Below, piece by piece: positions 1-6,376 of a DNA stretch of 13,887 nt. Origin of the DNA: JBBAGE01 sp041655055 (GTDB taxonomy: Bacteria > Pseudomonadota > Alphaproteobacteria > Rhodobacterales > Rhodobacteraceae); the NCBI GenBank assembly GCA_041655055.1, contig JBBAGE010000050.1, positions 1-13,887 of the forward strand, in the 5' to 3' direction. The translations under genes were made by a program, and so were the position numbers. The notes under the pieces are model-generated. The model had not been told where the DNA came from. It was given only the letters and a program-made list of their open reading frames with translations, and ran no database searches. Each line of letters starts with the position of its first letter. The first letter of the stretch is position 1.

Positions 1-327
1 GATATCCAGCGTGCGCGCCGCCCAACGTTCCGCGCGAACGCGGCCAAACGCCGCTTCGACCCGGTGCAAAGTGGCCAACAGCGCCTCGGGGGCCAGATCG
101 GTTGCCACCTGCGCGGCGGAATTGACGAAATCCGGCCCCATGCCCGCCGGCATACAGGGGGTGGAAAACAGCCGGCTGCGCCGCTCAAACACCACGCCTG
201 CGCGTGCCAGTTCATCCTGCGCGGCAATGATCGTATCCGCAGGCCCCCCGATGGCTGAGCGAATGTTCGCCCCAAAGGCCAATAATGCGCGCGTTTTGGG
301 AAAATCATTGCTAATCTCTTGCGACAT
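1..327 (-). CDS. folK: HPPK (6-hydroxymethyl-7,8-dihydropterin pyrophosphokinase), partial
   Basis: Transfers pyrophosphate from ATP to 6-hydroxymethyl-dihydropterin in cytosolic folate synthesis. Only the first 109 residues are in the window; the C-terminal part lies beyond the left edge (family usually 160-190 aa). Visible HPPK features are LLAFGANIRS near residue 15 (the family GSN turn), SRLFSTPCMPAGMGPDFVNSA around residues 57-77, and EAAFGRVRAERWAARTLDI at residues 91-109. D108 matches the first metal-binding Asp of the family RxLDxD motif; the second Asp would fall just outside. The ATG at 327 has an AGGAA ribosome site at 335-339, seven bases upstream. It diverges from the NYN-domain gene. 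In Rhodobacteraceae folK commonly sits next to rpoZ and relA/spoT (general knowledge, not visible here). Identity is fairly certain from the combined motifs. Confidence 0.9.
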   Translation of the reverse strand, partial: MSQEISNDFPKTRALLAFGANIRSAIGGPADTIIAAQDELARAGVVFERRSRLFSTPCMPAGMGPDFVNSAAQVATDLAPEALLATLHRVEAAFGRVRAERWAARTLDI

Positions 328-427
328 TTGGTGGTTCCTATAGTTTCACCGGATATTCCGACACTGAGGTTTTGAGTATTCGCGCATCAATTGATCACTG
401 CCGGAATGCCGTTAGGAAGGAAAACGA
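328..427. promoter_or_regulatory. divergent intergenic region between folK and the NYN gene
   Basis: This 100-base divergent gap is AT-richer than its surroundings and must hold start signals for both genes. Both have clear ribosome sites: AGGAA at 335-339 for folK and AGGAAGG at 414-420 for the NYN gene. A perfect 10-base palindrome, ATCAATTGAT, lies at 386-395 and could be an operator or chance. I could not pick out a convincing -35/-10 pair on either strand. Confidence 0.45.
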
Positions 428-997
428 ATGTTCTATAAAGACGAACGGCTTGCGCTGTTCATTGATGGGTCGAATCTCTATGCTGCCGCGCGCGCGCTTG
501 GGTTTGACATCGACTACCGGCTGTTGCGCCAGGAATTCTTGCGTCGTGGTAAATTGTTGCGTGCGTTCTATTATACCGCCTTGCTGGAAAATGATGAATA
601 TTCCCCGATCCGCCCGCTGGTCGATTGGCTGAATTACAACGGCTATACAATGGTCACGAAATCGGCCAAGGAATATACCGACAGCCAGGGCCGCCGCAAG
701 GTCAAGGGCAATATGGATATCGAACTGACCGTGAACGCGATGGAGCTTGCGCCCCATGTTGACCATATCGTGATCTTTTCGGGCGATGGCGATTTCCGCC
801 CCCTGATCGAAAGCATTCAGCGTCAGGGCGTGCGGGTGTCGGTCGTGTCCACCATCCGTTCGCAACCGCCGATGATTTCGGATGAATTGCGCCGTCAGGC
901 CGATAATTTCATCGAGCTTTACGAATTGCGCGACGTGATCGGCCGCCCGCCCCGCGAACCGCGCGAAGGCGAAATCACCGTCGACGCCGAGGAATAA
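428..997 (+). CDS. NYN domain protein (LabA/DUF88-like, PIN-fold)
   Basis: A 189-residue protein that is almost entirely one NYN domain, a PIN-like nuclease fold. Acidic positions typical of the metal site are visible: D13 in LFIDGSNLY, D97 in KGNMDIELT, and D120/D122 in FSGDGDF. The C-terminal tail (about 170-189) is short, charged and probably disordered. There is no signal peptide or membrane segment, so it should be cytosolic. NYN proteins are thought to cut RNA, but the substrate of this bacterial LabA-like branch is not established and nothing here identifies it. The ATG at 428 has a strong AGGAAGG ribosome site at 414-420. Codon use is less GC-biased than in most of its neighbours (several TTG, TAT and AAA codons). 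A possible hairpin terminator follows at 1006-1031, suggesting a single-gene transcript. Confidence 0.9.
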   Translation: MFYKDERLALFIDGSNLYAAARALGFDIDYRLLRQEFLRRGKLLRAFYYTALLENDEYSPIRPLVDWLNYNGYTMVTKSAKEYTDSQGRRKVKGNMDIELTVNAMELAPHVDHIVIFSGDGDFRPLIESIQRQGVRVSVVSTIRSQPPMISDELRRQADNFIELYELRDVIGRPPREPREGEITVDAEE

Positions 998-1005
998 TTC
1001 CCTTT

Positions 1006-1031
1006 CCCCCGCATGGGCCGCCTTGCGGGGG
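1006..1031 (+). terminator. GC-rich hairpin, possible terminator after the NYN gene
   Basis: An 8-bp perfect stem (CCCCCGCA at 1006-1013, TGCGGGGG at 1024-1031) encloses a 10-base loop, starting nine bases after the NYN stop codon. No T-run follows, so it is an atypical intrinsic terminator at best; it could also be a 3'-end stabilising hairpin. It is the only strong hairpin between the NYN gene and ispH. Confidence 0.4.
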
Positions 1032-1101
1032 GTGATCTGGCACTGGGGGCTGGACCTTGGCGCACACAGATCATAGGTCTGGCCGCAAGGAGCGATGCGA
1101 C

Positions 1102-2055
1102 ATGACCAAGCCAAAGCTGACCCTATACCTTGCGGCGCCGCGCGGATTTTGCGCAGGCGTTGATCGCGCGATCAAGATCGTTGAAATGGCGATCGCGAAA
1201 TGGGGCGCGCCGATCTATGTGCGCCACGAAATCGTGCATAACAAATTCGTGGTCGATGGTTTGCGCGCACAAGGGGCCATATTTGTCGAGGAACTGGACG
1301 AATGCCCCCCCGACCGGCCGGTGATCTTTTCGGCCCATGGCGTGCCCCGCGCCGTTCCCGCCGAGGCTGCGCGCCGCAACATGGTCTATGTCGATGCCAC
1401 CTGTCCGCTGGTCAGCAAAGTGCATATCGAGGCCGAACGCCACCACCAGAACGGCCTGCAAATGGTGATGATCGGCCATGCCGGCCATCCCGAAACCATC
1501 GGCACCATGGGCCAGTTGCCGCCGGGCGAAGTGCTGCTGGTGGAAACCGCCGCCGATGTCGCGGGCCTGGAGGTGCGCAACCCCGCGCGGCTGGCCTTCA
1601 TCACCCAGACCACGCTGTCGGTGGATGACACGCTCGATGTGGTGGCCGCGCTGCGCGCCCGCTTTCCCGCGATCATCGGCCCGCACAAGGAAGATATCTG
1701 TTACGCCACCACCAACCGTCAGGCCGCCGTCAAGGCCATGGCCCCCTTGATCGAGGCGCTTTTGGTGATCGGCGCGCCCAATTCATCCAATTCCCAACGT
1801 CTGGTCGAGGTAGGCCGCGCCGCTGGCTGCACCTATGCGCAACTGGTGCAGCGCGCCACCGATATCGATTGGCGCGCCCTGCAAGGTGCCGGGACGATCG
1901 GCATCACCGCCGGGGCCAGCGCACCCGAAGTGCTGATCGACGAAGTGATCGCCGCCTTTGGCGAACGCTATGATCTTACGGTGGAACTGGTTGAAACGGC
2001 ACAGGAAAACATCGAATTCAAAGTGCCCCGCATCTTGCGTGAACAGAGCGCCTGA
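1102..2055 (+). CDS. ispH: 4-hydroxy-3-methylbut-2-enyl diphosphate reductase
   Basis: Last enzyme of the MEP isoprenoid pathway: a cytosolic 4Fe-4S protein that reduces HMBPP to IPP and DMAPP. The 317-residue length matches the family (E. coli 316). The three cluster cysteines are present: C17 (PRGFCAGVDRA), C101 (VDATCPLVSKVH) and C200 (EDICYATTNRQ). Active-site H129 and E131 occur in GHAGHPETIG, and the diphosphate-binding Ser/Asn loop is in SSNSQRLVEVG. I chose the ATG at 1102 because it gives the normal N-terminus (MTKPKLTLYLAAPRGFCAG) and has AAGGAG at 1087-1092, nine bases upstream; the frame also extends to a TTG at 1057 with no support. The stop codon overlaps the rnhA start by one base (TGATG), so the two genes are co-transcribed and probably translationally coupled. 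Confidence 0.97.
   Translation: MTKPKLTLYLAAPRGFCAGVDRAIKIVEMAIAKWGAPIYVRHEIVHNKFVVDGLRAQGAIFVEELDECPPDRPVIFSAHGVPRAVPAEAARRNMVYVDATCPLVSKVHIEAERHHQNGLQMVMIGHAGHPETIGTMGQLPPGEVLLVETAADVAGLEVRNPARLAFITQTTLSVDDTLDVVAALRARFPAIIGPHKEDICYATTNRQAAVKAMAPLIEALLVIGAPNSSNSQRLVEVGRAAGCTYAQLVQRATDIDWRALQGAGTIGITAGASAPEVLIDEVIAAFGERYDLTVELVETAQENIEFKVPRILREQSA
1474..1495 (+). repeat. 22-base exact repeat, copy 1 (within ispH)
   Basis: Identical to 2433-2454 in rnhA and read in the same frame in both genes, encoding G-H-A-G-H-P-E. Here it covers residues 125-131 with the active-site H129/E131. The match stops at 1473 and 1496. It is probably independent use of the same seven-residue motif with the same preferred codons rather than a mobile repeat. 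Confidence 0.8.
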
Positions 2056-2534
2056 TGCCCGATTTCTTTGCCTTTACCGATGGCGCCTGCAGCGGCAATC
2101 CCGGCCCCGGCGGCTGGGGTGTGCTGCTCCAGGCCCGCGACGGCGCGCAGGTGATCAAGGAACGCACCCTAAGCGGCGGCGAAGCCCTGACCACCAACAA
2201 CCGCATGGAATTGCTGGCCGCGATTTCCGCGCTGGAAATTCTGGGCCGCCCGTCGCAGATCACCATCGTCACCGACAGCGCCTATGTGAAAAACGGCGTC
2301 GGCCAGTGGATACATGGCTGGAAGCGCAATGGCTGGCGCACCGCAGATAAAAAACCGGTCAAGAATGTCGATCTGTGGCAGCGGCTCGATGCCGCGCAGG
2401 CCGCCCATCAGGTTACATGGCAATGGGTCAGGGGCCATGCCGGCCATCCCGAAAACGAACGCGCCGATGAATTGGCCCGCGCCGGAATGGCGCCGTTCAA
2501 ACGCAATGGAATGGAAACGGTCAAACCGGGCTAG
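2055..2534 (+). CDS. rnhA: ribonuclease HI
   Basis: Cuts the RNA strand of RNA-DNA hybrids (R-loops, primer remnants) using two metal ions. A single RNase H fold of 159 residues, the usual size. All catalytic residues are present: D9 (FTDGACSGNPGPGG), E52 (TTNNRMELLAAI), D74 (IVTDSAYV) and D138 (NERADELA), plus the flexible-loop H128 (VRGHAGHPENE). The basic substrate-binding region is visible as WKRNGWRTADKKPVKN at about 89-104. The ATG overlaps the ispH stop (TGATG), indicating coupled translation. It ends seven bases before the convergent small membrane-protein gene, leaving no room for a dedicated terminator. Pairing with ispH appears to be shared by related alphaproteobacteria (recollection, not tested). 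Confidence 0.97.
   Translation: MPDFFAFTDGACSGNPGPGGWGVLLQARDGAQVIKERTLSGGEALTTNNRMELLAAISALEILGRPSQITIVTDSAYVKNGVGQWIHGWKRNGWRTADKKPVKNVDLWQRLDAAQAAHQVTWQWVRGHAGHPENERADELARAGMAPFKRNGMETVKPG
2433..2454 (+). repeat. 22-base exact repeat, copy 2 (within rnhA)
   Basis: Second copy of the stretch at 1474-1495, again in frame as G-H-A-G-H-P-E (residues 127-133, including H128). The copies start 959 bases apart, so recombination between them would fuse ispH to rnhA; nothing here shows that this happens. Confidence 0.8.
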
Positions 2535-2541
2535 CGCGCCG

Positions 2542-2781
2542 TTACCGCCGCCCGATATAACGCCCGTAGATCCAGAGCAGCAGCACCGCGCCCACCACGG
2601 CGCCCACGATCCCTGCGCCCATCCTCATATCGGCCAGCGTCATCCGCAGCCCCACCCCGCCGACAAGCGCGCCGACAATCCCGATGGCCATGGCGGTGAA
2701 CTCATCCGCCTTGCCCTTTAGGGTGCGCACCGACAGAAACCCGGCCACCGCGCCGATCATGATGATGACTGCAATATCCAT
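2542..2781 (-). CDS. small membrane protein, GlsB/YeaQ/YmgE-like
   Basis: A 79-residue, glycine- and alanine-rich protein with three likely membrane segments: about 2-18 (AVIIMIGAVAGFLSV), 29-46 (TAMAIGIVGALVGGVGL) and 54-74 (GAGIVGAVVGAVLLLWIYG), ending in basic residues. Size, three-helix layout and repeated GAVVG/GALVGG stretches resemble the GlsB/YeaQ/YmgE (transglycosylase-associated) family of small inner-membrane proteins, whose function is poorly understood. It lies 40 bases downstream of fmt on the same strand, so it may be the last gene of that transcript. No strong ribosome site is visible before the ATG at 2781, so the start is less certain. The family call rests on general features and could be wrong. 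Confidence 0.7.
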   Translation of the reverse strand: MDIAVIIMIGAVAGFLSVRTLKGKADEFTAMAIGIVGALVGGVGLRMTLADMRMGAGIVGAVVGAVLLLWIYGRYIGRR

Positions 2782-2821
2782 GGCAACCGATCATGCCAGC
2801 GCCCGGCGGCCTTGGAAAGCC

Positions 2822-3718
2822 TCAGCCCAGCACCTTGGGCAATGCCGCGCCCTTGAGAAACTCCGCAGCGCCCATCGCGCGTTTTCCTTCGCGCTGCGCC
2901 ATGGTGATCTCGACCGCGCCGGTCCCGCAGGCCACGGTAAAGCCGCCCAGAACCGTGCCCGGCGCGCCCTGCCCCGCCACAACCCGTGCGCGCAACAGTT
3001 TCACCCTCGCGCCGTCCATATCGCACCACGCCCCCGGAAAAGGCGACAGGCCGCGGATATGGCGGCTGACATGTCGCGCGGGCTGCGACCAGTCGATCCG
3101 GGCCTCGGCCTTGTCGATCTTGGCGGCATAGGTCGCGCCCGTATCGGGCTGCGGCTGCGGCCTCAGGTCGGGATAATCCGCCAGCGCCCGCAGGATCAGC
3201 CGCGCGCCCATCACCGACAGGCGGTCATGCAGATCGGCGGTGGTGTCCTCATCCCCGATGGGGGTGGCCTCGCGCAGCAGCACCGGCCCGGTATCCAGCC
3301 CCGCATCCATCTGCATGATGCAAATGCCGGTTTCCTGATCACCCGCCATGATCGCGCGGTGGATCGGCGCCGCGCCCCGCCAGCGCGGCAAAAGCGAAGC
3401 ATGGATATTCACGCACCCCAGCCGCGGCGCATCCAGAACCGCTTGCGGCAGGATCAGCCCATAAGCCACCACCACCGCCACATCTGCCCCCAGCGCCGCA
3501 AACCGGGCCTGTTCCTCGGGGGTTTTCAGCGACACCGGATGATGCACCGGCAGGCCCAAAGCTTCGGCCCGGGCCTGCACGGGGCTGGGGCGGGGTTTCT
3601 TGCCGCGCCCGGCGGGCCGGGGCGGCTGGCAATAGACGGCCAGCACATCATGTTCTGCCGCCAGCGCATCCAGCACCGGGACCGAAAATTCCGGCGTGCC
3701 CATGAAAATGACCCGCAT
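2822..3718 (-). CDS. fmt: methionyl-tRNA formyltransferase
   Basis: Transfers the formyl group of 10-formyl-tetrahydrofolate to initiator Met-tRNA in the cytosol. The N-terminal catalytic domain (about 1-190) opens with MRVIFMGTPEFSVPVL and carries N104 and H106 in GCVNIHASLLPRWRGAAPIH and D142 in MDAGLDTGP, matching the family triad N/H/D. The C-terminal OB-fold tRNA-binding domain follows (about 205-298), including the HIRGLSPFPGAW segment. At 298 aa it is slightly shorter than E. coli Fmt (315), as is common in alphaproteobacteria. The ATG at 3718 has a consensus AGGAGG at 3724-3729, five bases upstream; the frame remains open 21 codons further but without support. A plus-strand ORF separates it from the def genes, so it needs its own promoter within the 102-base gap at 3719-3820, where I see no clear one. 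Confidence 0.97.
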   Translation of the reverse strand: MRVIFMGTPEFSVPVLDALAAEHDVLAVYCQPPRPAGRGKKPRPSPVQARAEALGLPVHHPVSLKTPEEQARFAALGADVAVVVAYGLILPQAVLDAPRLGCVNIHASLLPRWRGAAPIHRAIMAGDQETGICIMQMDAGLDTGPVLLREATPIGDEDTTADLHDRLSVMGARLILRALADYPDLRPQPQPDTGATYAAKIDKAEARIDWSQPARHVSRHIRGLSPFPGAWCDMDGARVKLLRARVVAGQGAPGTVLGGFTVACGTGAVEITMAQREGKRAMGAAEFLKGAALPKVLG

Positions 3719-3820
3719 GCTAGCCTCCTGCCTTTCGCGCCCCTGCGCGCGCCGGTTGCGCCCGGCGATGCGACAGGGCATTGTGCCGGACCTATGCCAA
3801 ATAACCCCAAAGGTGCAAGT

Positions 3821-4069
3821 ATGCGCGTGCTCGGTATTATTTCATATACGCTTGCAGGGCTGGGCGCGGGCATTGCCATCTGGTTTTATATCTGGGCGCA
3901 GGGGCTGGCCTGCGCCTATGGCACGGCCAGCGGACAATGCGACCTGTCCGCCCCGTGGCAACTGGCAAGCGGCGATCTGTTCGCGCTGGTCATCGTGCCC
4001 TGGGGCATCGTGGCAGTGCTGGTCTTGTCTGGCTGGGGGGCGACGCGGGCGGCGCGGCGGCGCCGCTAA
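3821..4069 (+). CDS. small two-helix membrane protein, unrecognised
   Basis: An 82-residue ORF filling an otherwise empty stretch between fmt and the def paralogue. Two likely membrane helices (about 4-26 and 52-73) flank a loop with two cysteines (C31, C40) that could form a disulfide outside the cytoplasm. The tail RAARRRR is strongly basic, suggesting a cytoplasmic C-terminus. The ATG at 3821 has a plausible AAAGG site at 3809-3813, seven bases upstream. Its TAA stop (4067-4069) overlaps the TAG stop of the def paralogue (4066-4068) on the other strand. I do not recognise the family. The case for it being real rests on the hydrophobic pattern, the ribosome site and the lack of any other gene in a 347-base gap. 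Confidence 0.65.
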   Translation: MRVLGIISYTLAGLGAGIAIWFYIWAQGLACAYGTASGQCDLSAPWQLASGDLFALVIVPWGIVAVLVLSGWGATRAARRRR

Positions 4070-4560
4070 GCCCCCAGTTTCCGCGCCCGACGCAGCAGCA
4101 TGTCGCGTTTGACCCGGCCCAGCCGATCGAAATACATCTGCCCGTTCAGATGATCGATCTGATGCTGCACCGATGTCGCCCACAGGCCCACGAAATCGCG
4201 TTCCTCGTGCATTCCATCAGCATTCATAAAGGCCACCGTCACCGCGCGCGGGCGTTCGACCCGCGCGGATACGCCGGGCAGATTGGGGCTGGCTTCTTCA
4301 TGCGCGCGCAAAAAGGCCGAGGCATGCAGCACTTCGGGATTGGCCATGCGCACCGCCTCGCCGCGCCGCTCCGAGGCATCGACCACCGCCAGCCGCAGCA
4401 TCACGCCGATCTGCGGCGCGGCCAGACCGACACCGGGCATAGCCTCCATCACATCGATCATATCGGCCCAGATTGCCCGAATCTCGTCGGTGATTTCGGC
4501 CACCGGCGCCGCCACCTGCCGCAAACGTGGATCAGGCCAGCGCAGACAGGCGCGCGTCAC
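4066..4560 (-). CDS. peptide deformylase paralogue, predicted catalytically inactive
   Basis: A 164-residue protein with the whole peptide deformylase fold but degenerate catalysis. Motif 1 is intact (MPGVGLAAPQIG, residues 41-52). In motif 2 the usual EGCLS reads as EASPN (89-93), so the metal-ligand Cys is replaced by S91. In motif 3 the usual HELDH reads as HQIDH (133-137), so the catalytic Glu is Q134, while both metal-binding His remain. A normal Fe(II)/Zn-dependent hydrolysis is therefore unlikely. It starts with GTG at 4560, and GTGA overlaps the def stop by four bases, implying coupled translation. Its stop overlaps a convergent plus-strand gene. Possible roles (formyl-peptide or ribosome binding, regulation of Def) are inference. 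The frame is intact with no stops, so it is probably not a decaying pseudogene. Confidence 0.9.
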   Translation of the reverse strand: MTRACLRWPDPRLRQVAAPVAEITDEIRAIWADMIDVMEAMPGVGLAAPQIGVMLRLAVVDASERRGEAVRMANPEVLHASAFLRAHEEASPNLPGVSARVERPRAVTVAFMNADGMHEERDFVGLWATSVQHQIDHLNGQMYFDRLGRVKRDMLLRRARKLGA

Positions 4561-5078
4561 GCACGAACCTTTTCGCGTTTCAGTTTAACCATCTTGCGGG
4601 TGATCATCTGGCGTTTCACGGGGCTGAGGTAATCGATGAACAGCTTGCCATTCAGGTGATCCAGCTCGTGCTGCGCACAGGTGGCCCAGAGATCGCTGAA
4701 CTCTTCCTCTTGCATGGCACCGTCGCGATCCATCCAGACCATGCGCACACGCGCGGGCCGGGTGATTTCGCCATATTGTTCGGGGATCGACAGGCAGCCT
4801 TCTTCGTAGACATTCGTTTCATCCGACTGCCAGGTGATTTCGGGGTTGATCAGCACCATGGGCCGGGGCTCGGCGCCCTCTTCCTTGACGCAATCCATCA
4901 CGAACATGCGCACCATCACCCCCACCTGCGGCGCGGCCAGCCCGACGCCGGGCGCGTCATACATGGTTTCCAGCATATCATCGGCCAGCCGCAGCAATTC
5001 CGGCGTGATTTCGCGCACGGGTTTGGTGACCGTTTTCAGGCGCGGATCGGGGTGGATGATGATGGGTCTGATGCTCAT
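4557..5078 (-). CDS. def: peptide deformylase
   Basis: Removes the N-formyl group from nascent polypeptides at the ribosome using a metal ion. A 173-residue protein with all three motifs intact: GVGLAAPQVG (44-53), EEGCLSIPEQ with metal ligand C95 (92-101), and QHELDH with H137, E138 and H141 (136-141). The C-terminal helix is strongly basic (KRQMITRKMVKLKREKVRA), as expected for ribosome docking. The start is uncertain: ATG at 5078 gives MSIRPIIIHPDPRLK, the usual N-terminus, while ATG at 5084 adds two residues. Neither has a Shine-Dalgarno sequence, and a promoter-like pair at 5086-5114 would begin the mRNA almost at 5078, so I prefer that start and suspect a leaderless message. It overlaps the degenerate paralogue downstream by four bases and diverges from the PatB-like gene. 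Confidence 0.96.
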   Translation of the reverse strand: MSIRPIIIHPDPRLKTVTKPVREITPELLRLADDMLETMYDAPGVGLAAPQVGVMVRMFVMDCVKEEGAEPRPMVLINPEITWQSDETNVYEEGCLSIPEQYGEITRPARVRMVWMDRDGAMQEEEFSDLWATCAQHELDHLNGKLFIDYLSPVKRQMITRKMVKLKREKVRA

Positions 5079-5085
5079 GCGCATT

Positions 5086-5114
5086 GATGTAGGCGATGCG
5101 CGGGCGCGTTGCAA
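5086..5114 (-). promoter_or_regulatory. candidate def promoter
   Basis: Read on the minus strand: TTGCAA (5114-5109), 17-base spacer, TACATC (5091-5086). Each hexamer shares several positions with the sigma-70 consensus. Transcription would start at about 5078-5080, at or next to the def ATG, fitting the missing ribosome site. Chance is possible, since short AT-richer hexamers stand out in GC-rich DNA. Confidence 0.35.
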
Positions 5115-5185
5115 CATACCAGCGATCTTGCCCCTTGCGCCCGCGCGCAGGGCGGTTAGCCTGCCCAAAAACCGCAGGAGCCCCC

Positions 5186-6376
5186 ATGACCCAGCCCGAT
5201 TTCAACGAAATCATCGACCGCCGCGGCACCCATTCCGCCAAATGGGATATGATGCAGGATCTTTTTGGCGTGTCGCCCGATGATGGCGGGCTGCCGATGT
5301 GGGTGGCCGATATGGATTTCCGCCCCCCTGCGGCTGTGCAGCGCGCGATCGAATCCATGGCTGAACATGGGGTTTATGGCTATTTCGGCGACGATCGGGC
5401 CTATCTGGATGCGATCATCTGGTGGCTGGATCACCGCCATGGCTGGAAGGTCGCGCCGGAATGGATTTTCACCACCCACGGGCTGGTGAACGGCACGGCG
5501 ATGTGCGTCGATACATTCACCGCGCCGGGCGACGGGGTGATCCTGTTCACGCCGGTTTACCACGCCTTTGCCCGCGTGATCCGCGCCGCCGGGCGCGAAG
5601 TGGTGGAACTGCCGCTGGCGCAGGAAAATGGCCGCTATGTGATGGATTTCGCCGCCTATGACGCGATGCTGACCGGGCGCGAGAAAATGATCGTCGCCTG
5701 TTCGCCCCATAACCCCGGCGGGCGGGTCTGGTCGCGCGATGAGCTAGAGGCTTTGGCCGATTTTGCCCGGCGCCATGATCTGGTGCTTGTGTCCGATGAA
5801 ATCCATCAGGATCTGACCTTTCCCGGGGAAAAACACATCCCCATGGCGCTGATCGAGGGCATCAGCGACCGGCTGGTGATGATGAGCGCGACAACCAAGA
5901 CATTCAACATCGCCGGCGCGCATGTGGGCAACGTGATCATCCCCGATCCGGCGCTGCGCGCGCGTTTTGCCACGCGAATGGCGGGTTTGGGCATTTCGCC
6001 CAATTCATTCGGGCTGATCATGGCCACCGCCGCCTATTCGCCCGAGGGCGCGGCCTGGGTCGATGCGCTGATGGATTATCTGGATGAAAACCGGCGCCTG
6101 TTCGATCAGGGGATCGCCGCGATTCCCGGCCTGCGATCGATGCCGTTGCAGGCCACATATCTGGCCTGGGTCGATTTCACCAATACCGGCATGTCAGCCG
6201 CCGAATTCACCGCGCGGGTGCAGCGCGACGCCAATATCGCCGCCAATCACGGCATTGATTTCGGCACCGGCGGCGAAAATTTCCTGCGATTCAACCTCGC
6301 CATGCCGCGCGCGCAGATTGCCGAGGCCGTTTCCCGCCTGCAAACCGCCTTTGCCGATCTGAAACAGGGGCGTTAA
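5186..6376 (+). CDS. patB: MalY/PatB-type PLP C-S lyase/aminotransferase
   Basis: A class I/II fold PLP enzyme of 396 residues, full length for the MalY/PatB family of cystathionine beta-lyases (C-S lyases), which cleave sulfur amino acids such as cystathionine to a thiol, pyruvate and ammonia. The PLP-binding Lys is K238 in SATTKTFNIAGAHVGN, a hallmark of the family; N176 (SPHNPGGRVWS) and D204 (SDEIHQDL) contact the cofactor. The N-terminal region has the family signature LPMWVADMDF and YGYFGD. It is a soluble cytosolic enzyme with no signal peptide. The ATG at 5186 has AGGAG at 5176-5180; an extension to 5096 is open but unlike the family. It converges on the next gene, sharing TTAA at 6373-6376. 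The exact substrate cannot be read from sequence; other aminotransferase activities remain possible. Confidence 0.9.
   Translation: MTQPDFNEIIDRRGTHSAKWDMMQDLFGVSPDDGGLPMWVADMDFRPPAAVQRAIESMAEHGVYGYFGDDRAYLDAIIWWLDHRHGWKVAPEWIFTTHGLVNGTAMCVDTFTAPGDGVILFTPVYHAFARVIRAAGREVVELPLAQENGRYVMDFAAYDAMLTGREKMIVACSPHNPGGRVWSRDELEALADFARRHDLVLVSDEIHQDLTFPGEKHIPMALIEGISDRLVMMSATTKTFNIAGAHVGNVIIPDPALRARFATRMAGLGISPNSFGLIMATAAYSPEGAAWVDALMDYLDENRRLFDQGIAAIPGLRSMPLQATYLAWVDFTNTGMSAAEFTARVQRDANIAANHGIDFGTGGENFLRFNLAMPRAQIAEAVSRLQTAFADLKQGR

Noticed and set aside
1057..1101. An upstream TTG start for ispH
   Set aside because: It has no ribosome site and adds 15 residues absent from the normal IspH N-terminus; the ATG at 1102 has AAGGAG.
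395..1114. A 239-codon minus-strand open frame opposite the NYN gene
   Set aside because: The plus-strand frame has a complete NYN domain and ribosome site; the antisense frame resembles no protein and crosses into the ispH leader.
2684..3820. A long upstream extension of the 3821-4069 plus-strand frame, opposite fmt
   Set aside because: The part before 3821 is antisense to fmt and has no domain; only the final 82 residues look like a real protein with a ribosome site.
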